Origin: Limonium bicolor
Lineage: Eukaryota > Streptophyta > Magnoliopsida > Caryophyllales > Plumbaginaceae
NCBI GenBank assembly: GCA_023374045.1
Contig: CM041776.1
Span: forward strand, 141,735,296 to 141,799,295
DNA length: 64,000 nt
Direction of reading: 5' to 3'
Shown here: piece by piece, positions 22,170-32,890 of the stretch
Layout: every line of letters starts with the position of its first letter
Numbering within the stretch: the stretch's first letter is position 1
Program-made: the position numbers and the translations under genes
The notes under the pieces: generated by a model
Told to the model about the DNA's origin: nothing
What the model saw: only the letters and a program-made list of their open reading frames with translations
Database searches by the model: none

Positions 22170-24946
22170 TGTAACGCCCCGGCTTACCACCACCATTTAC
22201 TTACCCTCTTCTTTTTTTTTTTGATTCTAGAGAGACATGTTATAACTAAAGTAACTGCTTATATTATACATGCGTCAGTCTTCTTTTTACAAAGGTCTCC
22301 TAATACTATCACCGGGGGTTACCGCCACACATACTAACCACTAGTAAGTGTAAGGCTATTACCACCACCACCCCTACGCTAGCTATCTTACATTGCTGTT
22401 ACTATCAAAAGAGTGACACAACCAACCCGTCACTTTACACTTAGTACCAAAAGACCCCTTCCAGCAACTACTATGTTAGCTCCTACTCCTATTTTACACC
22501 AAAAGTAAAGGGGTATCAAAAGGCTATTACATCGCTAGCATCTAACTAGGGACCACTTACATATACTCGTACACTGTGGAAACATCATGAGTGATAGACT
22601 GACTGGTGCCATTCTCCGGTGCCTAAAACCTTGTATCTTCTTGTTCCACTCCTCATAAATTATCTCGGTGACCCCAGGCTGTAAACTTCTACGATAGGTG
22701 ACAAACATGAAAATATAGAAAGTATCGGTGGACTCGTCCTCAGTGCAGAGAAGGTGTCCATCCCAGTTACCCTGAATTCACAGAATACATATACACAGGA
22801 AAACACAACCAAATAAAATCAGCAAAAACTGAGTAACACTACCACACTACCTACCACGTAAAACTTATTTTCTCTTTAAAACCTTTGTTTCCAGCAAATA
22901 TTAACAAATATAACAAATCAGAATAGATCACACACCATTTACCTGTACCAAGAATTATCAAGAGATAATCAATATCAATTACAAGATATTTCCAAATGAA
23001 GTCCACCACCACCACCACCCACCCTATGTCCTTAAGTGTGCACACCCCCCTATTGAGAACTTCTGCCCAATAGGAGTAGATCATAGTGGCAGCTCCACTT
23101 CATTAGTAGGGGCTTATATTGTTGCCGGAACGTCGGCTTGGCCTTAAAGGCTCTCACAAGAGGCATAGCCTTGGGATAACCATGATATCAACATCACACA
23201 ATACTTTCCACCACCACCACAAGAGGTTATCCTTAAACACATTTGCAAACCATGAGTAAGATATCATAACCAAGCTTTACACAAGTAGTAATTCACACAT
23301 CAAGCTCACCACTTGTAAAATAACCTTAGTATCAACATAATATTACCATACAAGCTCCAATAAACCAGAGGATCAAACAATTTCCAAGAAACCACCTTAG
23401 AAAGCTTAAATTCTTATTTTTAGCCAAAATCACTATTCACCAACTTAAACAACTTCCCAAAGAAGTCTCGGCCTAAAAAGTTAACCATGATCCAATATCA
23501 ACAACACAAGTATGTCCTCAAAATTTCAGCTCAAGATCAATTCGGAAACCCATTCAAACATTCGGAAAGGCTTAAAGCACATTTTCTCATTTTTAGCTTC
23601 TTTACCTTGTCTAACCGACTTAAATTTCTCCATTCGACTTGATTTTTCAAACATAACCATATATTCACTATTAAAGACTACCCCCAAAAGTTTAGCTCAA
23701 ACCCATGTCGGAAACCCATCCAAACAATTCCTAAAGCTTAAAGCTCATTTTTTTCATTTTCAAAGTTCTTTAGTGTTTTCCTACTTCCCAACCTTATTTC
23801 GACTTGATTTTCTAGGATGTTCACTAACTATTCATCCCTAGTTTACTGTATAAATTTTAAGAAAATAAGAGATATGATTCGTAGATAACAAAACAGAATG
23901 ACTTAAGAAGGAAAATAAGCTTAAAGGGTGAAAGTGATGTGCATAGATGTTACCTGTCCTCTCCTAGCCATTTTGGAGCTTTTCTACCTTTATTATAAGT
24001 TTCTTGAGCTCAAAATCTCCAACAACCAAGTCACCCACCTTGGAGTTTGGCTTCCACTCCTTAAACTTGCCTTTTTCCTTGATTTTAGCTTAATTACTAC
24101 CTTAGATTTGTGTTTCCAATGGAGGAGTGTTGTTGCCTATGCTCCAATGGTGTTTTCTAGCTTAGGAGAAGCAAGGTAGATGAAGAGGAATGGCCACCTT
24201 GCTCACCTACCATGGCCCCCCCCCCCCCCCCCCCTCCTTTATACTGATTTTTCATCCTTTTCTTACTATTTGTAATTATGACTTCTAGAATTGTCCATAG
24301 CCATAGATTTGTGTTAGGACAAAACCAATCCTACCACTCATGCCAAACCGCCATTGAATGGATAAGGAGGGGGCAAGTTGATTTTGTAATCATTGGCAAA
24401 TAGTAAGGTGTGAATAGTAAGGAGGTGTGAATATAACCGAGATATTTTTTCTCCTCCTTCCTTTATTTTCGGCCACCATCTTAGGCCATGTTTGGCTTGA
24501 GCTTTTTATGGGAATTAAGACTATATGCGTAGGTATGTTAATACTATGTGGGTATCAAGTTTAAGGAATTCCTCGGGTCACTTTTGAGCTCTCCTTAAGC
24601 CCTCCCTGTTTGCCCAAACCACTAAATACTGAAAAATGTAACTAGATTGTCTTATATTAAAAGAAGAAAGATATGATTGTTTCTTTCCTCAAAACTCTCA
24701 AAAGTATCTAACACACTTCCTAAGGTTGATACCCATCTCAGTTCCTGAGGAATTCAGTAATTTTCAGGAATCAGAAATCTTGTGAAACTAAGGTTTACCG
24801 GGTGATACTCCGGAAACTAAGGTTCCTAATGTTCACCAAGCACCTCCAACTAATTATAACCTTCTCCATCTTTAGAAATTAGGGTTTCATAAGGTTTACA
24901 ATTAAATAAGACCTTAATCAAAGTTTAAGAAATTTGGGGTATTACA
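22170..24946 (-). repeat. 5' LTR of the gag-only element
   Basis: 2777 bp, close to the copy at 9228-12012 with small indels. On the plus strand it starts TGTAACGCC and ends GTATTACA, an intact TG..CA pair. It is followed by the right ATGAT duplication. Confidence 0.92.
24216..24234. repeat. C19 homopolymer in LTR
   Basis: Nineteen cytosines replace a mixed GACCTCCACCCCCCC stretch found in the sister LTR near 11272-11287. It abuts the weakened TATA box. Confidence 0.85.
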
Positions 24947-24951
24947 ATGAT
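24947..24951. repeat. Target-site duplication ATGAT, right copy
   Basis: Matches 9223-9227 exactly and marks where LARD-1 internal sequence resumes. Confidence 0.9.
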
Positions 24952-26432
24952 ACCGAATTAGTGAACCAATGTTCAGTGATAACATATGGTCGATTACGCG
25001 GGCGTAACCCCTTTTAAGGGGGGGTAGGGCGAGAAAACGCATAGAGTATGTTTTACGTATTGGTGCGTAAACTACTATGTGCATAGCACAAAGGAAATTG
25101 TTTTGATGATTGGAGCTTATGTTAAATAAACATGCATACCCATTCATTGTGTAATTCAGGTTATTAGGCATGAGTGATGCGAGTAACATGTTAGTAATAT
25201 TTATGAACAAGAGGAGTAGAGAAACTCTTGGGAATGAGAATCCCTATAGTATACGTCTACTGTGATTAGACATGAGTTATGATGAGTGAGAATCGGTATG
25301 AAACTGATGTGTAACCTAGCAGGGAGTGAGTTCCCTAGGTGATTGTATTTGAGAATGATTGATCAAGTGAGTTCCATCCTTTGGAGTTGTATGATGAATG
25401 CTTTAAATTGAGTAATAATTTGAGGAAACGAGTCATGAGTTGCTAAGTAAAGCAAGCAAAGTACAATGAGAATGACGGATGACCAAAGTTCTAGGAATTA
25501 GAGATAAATTAAAATGAAATGTTTATGAGTATGACTAGAAAGAGTAAAAGATAGAAAACGAGAATGTTTGACTATTTGATTGTTTGAAACTGACGTGGGA
25601 GGTGGAACTTGGTCTGCTAGCGATCAAGGGAAACCGAACACGAATTGGGGTGGAAGGATAGTTCAACACTGATCCTGATCACATCAGGGTTGGATGGTTC
25701 TTAAAGCTCCCTATAAGTGGTCACAAGTAATCACGCTAAGAAAAGATACAACTACCATAAATTTGATTTGGAGTTGTGTGATGCTTTAAAAACAATTTCC
25801 AAACAGAATTTGAAAAGGAATTTCTTCAAGTAGGAAGATGGAAACGAAAACTGGTTTTGAAACCGCTATCACCCGCCGATGGCTGAGCCTTAAGTCTTGA
25901 TGACCGGTAGAACGGTGGGCGTGTATTAGTTTTGAAACCATTGCACCGTACGTACAGCGGTCCTAAGTGACCGGTTGGGGCGGTGACAGTGAGTGATTTT
26001 TTCAAAGGCGGCGGGATGGGGAGAGTACCCTGAGACGATCCTGTGTTGAGTGAGTCAACCAGAGTGCCTGAGGATATGTTATGTATGTGTAACGTTTTGA
26101 TCAGAACCGAAGGGACCGTGGGCAGAGAGAGTAAGTACCCATTTGTCATGAAACGGCCGTGGACCAGAGAGCGTAAGTGTCCAACGTGACCGGTACCTGA
26201 GGGATCAGTAGTATATATTACTCAATATGGATTCGAGGACTGTAGTGCCTTCTTGTCTTCGGACCGATTCCATGGCGGGAGTACAAAGAGTATTTTTGAT
26301 TGCTATACATGCTGTGATATATGTGTGGTATTTGTAGTGTGAAATGAAACTGACTTGTGGAGTCTGTAAGGTTATACATGTATTATAACCTTGGCATAGC
26401 ATGCCCATGAGAGTAATGATATAAGATTCACC
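24952..26432 (+). other. LARD-1 internal region, right part, no recognisable gene
   Basis: Non-coding. Open frames are below about 110 codons on the minus strand and have no known motif. A small G-run cassette (CCCCTTTTAAGGGG) occurs near 25009. I see no polymerase or integrase remnants. Confidence 0.6.
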
Positions 26433-26464
26433 AACTTTGAGGACAAAGTTCCCAAGGGGGGTAG
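26433..26464 (+). promoter_or_regulatory. AGGA-loop hairpin and polypurine tract of LARD-1
   Basis: Arms AACTTTG (26433-26439) and CAAAGTT (26444-26450) enclose AGGA. They are followed by the purine tract CCCAAGGGGGGTAGA and the 3' LTR. Plus-strand DNA synthesis would be primed at the G-run. The same hairpin form occurs in other families here with different arms. Confidence 0.85.
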
Positions 26465-27455
26465 ATTTTAATACCCCGGATCTAAAAATCGTGATTAAAT
26501 TACTCGAATATGATTATTAAAGGCCTAATGGTGCCTAAATAGTATTGGTAAGGGAAAATAAAACCAAGAGAAAAGATAAAATGCGTAAAACGCGAAAAAC
26601 GTTAAAACGTGCATTAAATGAATAAAGGAGATACATGATCTTGTTAGGGTCCGAGATGGATTCCTAAGGCTTAGTTAGGCCTAATTAGTATACGGGAGTG
26701 ATTCCCGAAGAAAATGGATCCAAATAATGGATTAAAAATTCTAACGGAGTTTAAAAGCACGTTTTTCGAGAAAACCCGAAAACGTGACTTTAAGTGGCCA
26801 AACAGACCCATAAAAATTATAGTTGATTAAATATCTATAAACAAATATTAATGGAAGCTTAATAACCATTAAAAAATAAAGAAACGAGAAAATTCCGGAA
26901 AACGGACCCGGTAAGTGAATAGTGTCGAAACCGGGAGACGAAACGCGTTTAATTCGAAAAGATGAAAAACGACCCGGGCTACTAACAGTATGTGGCCGGT
27001 TTTAATTAGTATACATACACATTTAATTAGCTTGTTAGCTTATTAAGTCACAAGATGACAAGGGAAATAAAGTAAAAGGGGGGAATAGTAAAAGAGGTAT
27101 TAGTACCCTCTCACCTCCCTTCTCCTTCTGATTCACGATTTCCCTCCCTCTCAGACTAAACTCCTTCTCCCTCTGTATTACGATGGAGATTCTATCAGAG
27201 AGCAAACAGCCACCATCTTCTTCCTCCATTAGCTTGCTCATTTCTACACCAAATCAAACAAAATTTGTACCGTTGGATTCCTATTGTCCAGGGCAACATT
27301 TTCCACCCTTCAAAAACTTAAAACCCTCATTTTCATTTCCATGACCGTAGCTTCTATTGAAGCTTGAAGAGGTGTTTTGAGTCTCCTTCGTCTCCTAAAT
27401 ACTCCAAGGTAAAAATAAGCTCAAGTCTTCCATCTTTCTAGCTTATTCTAACTAA

Positions 27456-27640
27456 GGGGCGTTCGCTGGCTGGAGGGAAAAGCAGGAATAGCTGCGAAAA
27501 CTTAAATGTTACTGTGGTTAACAAAAGGGATAGTGACATGTGTAGAATGATTAAATTTCACCCAATCAAAACATCACACATGTACAGAATAAAGTAACAT
27601 TAATCTACTGCAGCACAAATCGCTTGCAGCGAACGACGCC
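27456..27640. mobile_element. PIF/Harbinger-like MITE (185 bp)
   Basis: The block is present in the 3' LTR and absent at the matching site of the 5' LTR (about 2453). It is flanked by TAA (27453-27455 and 27641-27643), while the empty site has one TAA. The ends GGGGCGTTCGCTGG and, inverted, GGCGTCGTTCGCTG form imperfect terminal inverted repeats. The three-base TAA target and GGG-type ends fit PIF/Harbinger (Tourist-like) MITEs. It has no coding capacity. Confidence 0.88.
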
Positions 27641-28554
27641 TAAATCAAAAACAAATGCCCACGTTGAACTTGGCTTCTTTTTTCAGCCGGTTTTGTTCTT
27701 CGACAGAGGGGTGAGATTTTCCTAGCTTTGCTGTTCAAAGATGGCACTCAAGAGAACAAGGTAACTCCTTAGTGTTAAAGCCCTAAAACTAGTTCTTGAA
27801 ATATTAGTTTTGTGAGGTAGGTGAGAATTAAACTAGCTTGTTATGTGTGGTTTGGGGATATGATTGTAGATAGCAATCTATACCCTTGTTTGGTGGGGGA
27901 AAAAAAGAGAAACAGAGAGAAAAGAGAAGGAAGAAGAAGAGAGAGAAAAAAAAAACTTGCAAGGTAATGAAGTTACAATGGGTTGGTTTTGTCTATGTAA
28001 ACAGATTTTTGAATGTAAATAATGACCTTGAATTAGTGTAGTTGTGATACTACAATAGTGTTTGTTGAATGAGGAAGTCTTAATGCTGTTTGGGTGTGCA
28101 AAACAAACTTAGAAACTGAGTTGGAATTATGTGATAACAGAGGAGAATATAATGTGCTCCTATAAGGATTTTTTTATGCTTATATAACAGGGGAGTAAAC
28201 TGAGTTTTGTGAGTTGTTGTAGTGTGGTGAGAATGCTTGGAAAGTAGGTAAGTTCTGTCAAAATATGTCTAGGAAACAATGGGCTTGAGTGTGTTCAGAC
28301 GTGGAGTTAGAATGGTAAGAAAGAAAGGGTTGAAAACTGCATCAGAGACAAGAAACTAGAAACTGTAACAGATGAAAGTTACAGTGAAATGGGTTAAGTA
28401 ACAGATGAATATATAGAGTGGACTAGGTTAGTTTTAAAGTCCTAATCAATGTCAAAACATGCTAGAATATATGTAGGGAGAGTGGGGAAGAAGTTGGTAT
28501 AAGTTTGGAGTTGTAACATAATCAAAAACAAGGAGAAACTTCACTTCTGCAAGT

Positions 28555-28794
28555 GGTCCGGGTCTGTAAACAAGTACAGAAACCCGGACCAGGGCTAAAA
28601 CACAGTAGAATGTTGTAACAAAGGAGTGGTCTGGGTTTATAAACCAGGACACGAACCCGGACCACCCCTAAAATGCACCCGAGAGGTTTCTGAATTAAGG
28701 GTCCGGGTTTGTAAACTAGCATGTATACCCGGACCAGTCATAAATTACACCCGAGAGTGACCAGAAGCATTGGTCCGGGTTTACAACCCGGACC
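28555..28794 (+). repeat. GGTCCGGG palindrome ladder, second copy
   Basis: Four units corresponding to 3369-3621, with the last shortened to one simple palindrome, GGTCCGGG..CCCGGACC. This shows the palindromes can shrink between the LTRs of one element. Confidence 0.85.
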
Positions 28795-29564
28795 ACCCCA
28801 TTTTCTTCACAGAAACCATTTTAAAGCCATTCTAAGGTAGGGGCTTGATGGGTAATGATATTATTAGGTAATTATGACTTGATTAATGATGTTTAAAGGT
28901 CATTATGAGTGTAAACAAGTTTGAGAAGTGAGTGAGAAAGTTGTAAGTTTAAGAATACATGAGTAAAAACTAAGTTAAACGGGATAACGGGGTAAGTACG
29001 GGAGTAGCATTTATTTATGTACCGTATGAGCTTGGTATTAATAATGTTGTTTGAAACATTATCATAGAATCATGTGTGAGCCGAGCATGGTGAGATGACA
29101 CGGTAAAAGTAAAAACCCCGGTGAAAGGTATGATTTTCTCATACTCCGCGTGCTAACCGAGTTACGTTGATTTGTGTGTTTGTGTGCCGGCTTAATCAAG
29201 ATTAAAGCATGAAAATAATCCATTGTTTGATTATGTATGCCTTGTTGTATGTTGAATGAGCTAACATACTTGTATGCCGGTGTGGTCTAACATAGTGTAT
29301 GGACCGACTCGTAGTGAGTAAAGTTTGGCTAGAGACCCATAGATCAGGTCGATGTTTATGATAACGAAAACGTGCAAACACACAAACTATCCGTTAAAGT
29401 ATAACGATAACGCTAACATATGAACTCCCTAGAATGTGAGGAGAAGTACGGGTTGAGTAAATACCCGATAACGGTTATAAAACCATATGGAAACAATCCA
29501 CGAAAAAACTCCATTGAAGGAGGAAAATCAAGTTTGAAGAGCTCATTTACTTCTCTATTCATTC

Positions 29565-30157
29565 AAGGTAAGAAAACTCAAAGAAAAACTAAGTTCCCAC
29601 CATTTTTACATATGGCCGAAAATCATCTTCTGATGGAGCTTTGTTTTACTCCTTGAACTAGCTTATTCCAATCTCTAAAGCACTAGTGGAGGTCCTCTTT
29701 GAGTCATTACCAATTCCATCTTGAAACTCCAAGGTAAACATTCATTTAAGCCTTAAAACACTTTTAACCTAAGATTGAATTCTATGAGTTTAGGCATGTT
29801 GCTTAATACTCATTAGATTATTTGAATGTGGATTACAACATTGGCAAGAGAATTGAAGTCCTTGGCCGAGAATCATTCAAGAAAACCTTAGGAGGAAGTT
29901 GAGAGAAAAGTTTTAGAAACAAGGTAAATATCTTACGTTAAGGTGGTTTATTGCTTTAAGGGATGGGTTTAGATAGGTAATAAATATAGCTTAGAGTTTA
30001 CATTAAGTAAGGGCTATAAAACCTAGGAGAAAGAGCATGATCATACTAGAGAACTTGTGACTAAGTAGCAAATGACAAATGAGATAGTTAAACAATCTTA
30101 AGGTGAATTACAAGAACACTATTATTGCAATGGGAGTATTGATGTGTGTATTTGCAG
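29565..30157 (+). promoter_or_regulatory. Predicted splice-signal ladder in the fused LTR
   Basis: Donors AAG|GTAA at 29565, 29731 and 29921 are spaced 166 and 190 bp. Predicted first intron 29568-29661 (94 nt, ending CTAG); predicted last intron 29924-30157 (234 nt, ending TTTGCAG|G). Positions correspond to those in the LTRs at 2404-3004 and 52676-53276. Confidence 0.5.
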
Positions 30158-30964
30158 GTTGAAAGCTATTATATGTGGGAAATTCAGTGGTTAAATTTAT
30201 GTCATTTAAGGGCCTAAGTGCCAGGCAATTTAAGTTTATGCACTATATTATGATGTGGTGTAGTTTGTGTGTAGAGAATGTGTATTAAGGATTTGAGTGT
30301 TCTAGGTTGTTGGAGGATGAAAAACTAAATGTTTGGGTGTAGTAATATACTAGAGAAGCCATGTCAAAATTTGGTTGTGAAACTTGGTGTTTAAGATGTT
30401 ATAAGGAGATTGTATGACTAAGGATGTACTAGTAAACATTTAGGGTTGTTTTGGTGAAAATGGATAAACTAAGGTGTTCTTGAGTATTGGGATGACCTAG
30501 GAATGTCTAAGAGGAAATAGAGGTTAGGATGGTGAAATTAAGGTGTCAAAACCATGATAAGAGAAGTTAGGAAAGTTGTGCAAAGTTTGAAGGAAATAGG
30601 GTATTATGTCTTGTGAAGGTTTAAGCATGAGCTAGAGTATATAGCCTTGAGAAGCTTGAGTAAAGGAAATGAGAATGAGTAATAATACTTGAGGAGTGGT
30701 TACATTGGTGGAAAGAAAACATTTTGTTTAGTTGAAGTCTTAGGCAAAATTTTACAAGTTGGAAGTGTAAGGAATTAAGTTCTAAGTGTTAAGGATTTAG
30801 TAAGAATTTGAGTAAGTGTTTGAGAAGTTTAGAAATGAGTTTATCAGTGAGTTTGGTGGATGGTTTATGAAGGTTTTAGAGTGCCTAAGGATGTTAGAAC
30901 CTATTAGGAAGCTTGTGGAGAAGTTTGGAGCAAGATAGACAATTTTTGGGAAGGTTCTGCAGTA

Positions 30965-31131
30965 GACCGACCCTGGCTAGGTCGGTCGGACTGTAAATAA
31001 CTAGCCGAGAATGTTTCTGGAACGGACCGACCCAAAGGGTCTTGGGTCGGTCGGGAAAAAATTTAGAGAACCAGAATGTTTCTGGAATGGACCAACCCAG
31101 GGGGTTGGATCGGTCGGTGGGTCGGTCGGCC
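30965..31131 (+). repeat. GACCGACC..GGTCGGTC palindrome array
   Basis: Three units start near 30965, 31024 and 31089. Each carries GGACCGACC-type words followed by the inverse GGTCGGTCGG. It matches in position the six-unit array at 61810-62215. Confidence 0.8.
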
Positions 31132-32660
31132 CTTATAAAAAAAAATTCAAATTTTAAGAATCATAAGCGGTGTTAGTAGTATGCCATTAACGGGGTAATG
31201 ATGATTTGAAAGATAGGCATATAAGGACTTAAGAGGTTAAGTTAAGTAAGCGATTTAAGTGTTTAAGGTTAAGTTTATAAGGACTTAGTGGTTATTAGTT
31301 GAGAATCATTAGTGGTTAAGTAAGTTAAGTAAATTGGAAGTAATTAACAACCTAAATTGGATTAATGTTTTAGGACTTGAGAATTAGGATTTGGAAGGAG
31401 ATTAGGCAAACGACCAACGACGGTGAACGGTATGGTTTTCTTGTAGCCTGCTTGCTAACGAGGTGTCCTCGGCTTGTGTGCTATCTGCTTATTTTCTTCG
31501 ACTAAAACAAGAAAAAGCATGCAACCGGACTATTTATCTTCTTGTGTGTTTGCATTGTACTAACACACTTGACCTTGAGATTAGTTACTAATAATACTTA
31601 GTAACATTGGATAAGATAAGAAATTCACCCCCAAATTGGTTGGTTGGTTAATACCCGAGAAAGTTTTAACTAACACTTCGTCTTTAAGACTTTCTACTAA
31701 CTGGAACTTGGGGGAGTGAGGAACCCAGGACTGACTCCGGTCATGCATGTTAAGGAAAGGGGTCGGTATCTGACTCAGATCTGACTTCCGCTTGAGGCTT
31801 GTCTTCGGACTTGTTGCCTAGAGTGGAATGTCGACTCATCCACCTTGGGTTACAGTTCAAGGTGGGAGGCAAGATTAAGATGGTGCGGTAGGATCACCAA
31901 AATCCCAAGTTTAAGATAAGTTGTTTGTTTAACCAATAAAGTTAATAACTCATTGGCTAGTGTTAATTTTGTCCCGACAAAGATAAACATTGAGATAAGA
32001 TACAACCAATTCTAATTAAAGAACGATTGGTATATTGAGATTGAGATAAGGATTAAGGTTGAGGTAAGATAAGTATGGATTGAGATTAAGAGGAATCATA
32101 ACTTAAGGAGTTAAAAAGATAAACTCACCTACTGAGGAAACACTTTTAAGTCGTTCATTGTGTCTGAACTATCATTGTTCATTTGTGGTTTAATGTTTAT
32201 TGCACTTCTTATCTATGTTGTGTATCTAGTCAACTGCATGCTATCAACAATTACTCGTCGTAGCCCCGTTAGCTTGGGGGCTATAAGAGAATCGTACCAG
32301 CAAAGGTGCTGACCCCCTCGGGGGCAACTGTTTACATTTTGTAGGTAAGCGCCCGCAGAAGACTCACCTCGAGAGTAGGAGTGGGTAGACTTGGGAGGGT
32401 TTTATTTTGAGTAAGGGCTGTGTATGTACACCCGTCTGTTAGTATTTGAAACTATGGTAAACTTGTTAGACTTGGAGAATACAATGAAACTCGGTTGGTA
32501 TGGATTTTGGTTGAACGGTTGTAAGTATTTAAGTTCGGGTTTTCTTGCGTTTCAGACCGTAGCAAGGTCCTGGTATATATTAAATTCCGCTGCGACGTTT
32601 GTATTTATGTTGTTAAGTTTGCGATAACCACGGTTGGATTAAGACGGGTGTTACAAAAAG

Positions 32661-32671
32661 TGGTATCAGAG
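32661..32671 (+). other. Primer-binding site, tRNA-iMet type
   Basis: TGGTATCAGAG shortly after the LTR end shows that the right-hand sequence is the internal part of this element. Confidence 0.9.
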
Positions 32672-32890
32672 AGCAGTTACGCGCTGAATAAGGAAATACT
32701 GAACCTAGATAGCCACTGAGTTAGAATATGAGGAAGACATAAGTTAAGGGATAAGGCTGTGAGATGTTAGAGTGAGCAGAGTCAGATGACCACTATTAAG
32801 TGTGGATCGCCTTTACCGTCTACGGACGTTATAAATTCGCGAATCGAAACCGTTGTGAATACAAGTCTAATGTGCATTGTAATTGTTCAG

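Larger units (their letters stand above)
9228..24946 (-). mobile_element. Minus-strand gag-only LTR element (TR-GAG type)
   Basis: Two LTRs (9228-12012 and 22170-24946) flank an internal region that is only about 1.6 kb once the nested element 12544-21070 is removed. The primer site (22153-22166) and purine tract (12013-12022) set the minus orientation. A gag with retrotransposon-gag domain and CCHC knuckle is the only protein, and I see no pol motif. Terminal-repeat elements with only gag are a described non-autonomous class in plants. The outer left terminus reads TA instead of TG, a decayed end. Confidence 0.9.
1464..29503 (+). mobile_element. LARD-1: non-coding long-LTR element with nested insertions
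   Basis: The 5' LTR (1464-5682) recurs as an incomplete 3' LTR (26466-29503). A tRNA-iMet primer site follows the first, and a hairpin plus purine tract precedes the second, which fixes the plus orientation. Without the nested element at 9228-24946 the internal part is about 5 kb and shows no gag or pol similarity. This matches the class called LARDs, non-autonomous elements moved by the enzymes of relatives. The LTR starts TTTTAATACCCC rather than TG, so the first base is uncertain by a few positions. The 3' LTR lacks its last ~1.2 kb, so no target-site duplication can be read. Confidence 0.85.
26466..29503 (+). repeat. LARD-1 3' LTR, truncated and fused
   Basis: Matches 1464 to about 4325 of the 5' LTR, then changes abruptly near 29500-29506 into sequence of another LTR family. 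It contains a MITE absent from the 5' LTR. The splice-like words (27406, 27758, 27961) and the palindrome ladder are kept. Confidence 0.9.
29504..32655 (+). repeat. 5'-truncated long LTR (family B relative), fused to LARD-1 LTR
   Basis: Similar to the LTR of the element at 51741-63693 from about base 880 onward. It ends GGTGTTACA six bases before a primer site. It keeps AAGGTAA donors at 29565, 29731 and 29921, an acceptor TTTGCAG at 30157, and a GACCGACC palindrome array. No TG start or target duplication exists at 29503, so this is a fusion and not a clean insertion. There are no genes. Confidence 0.8.
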
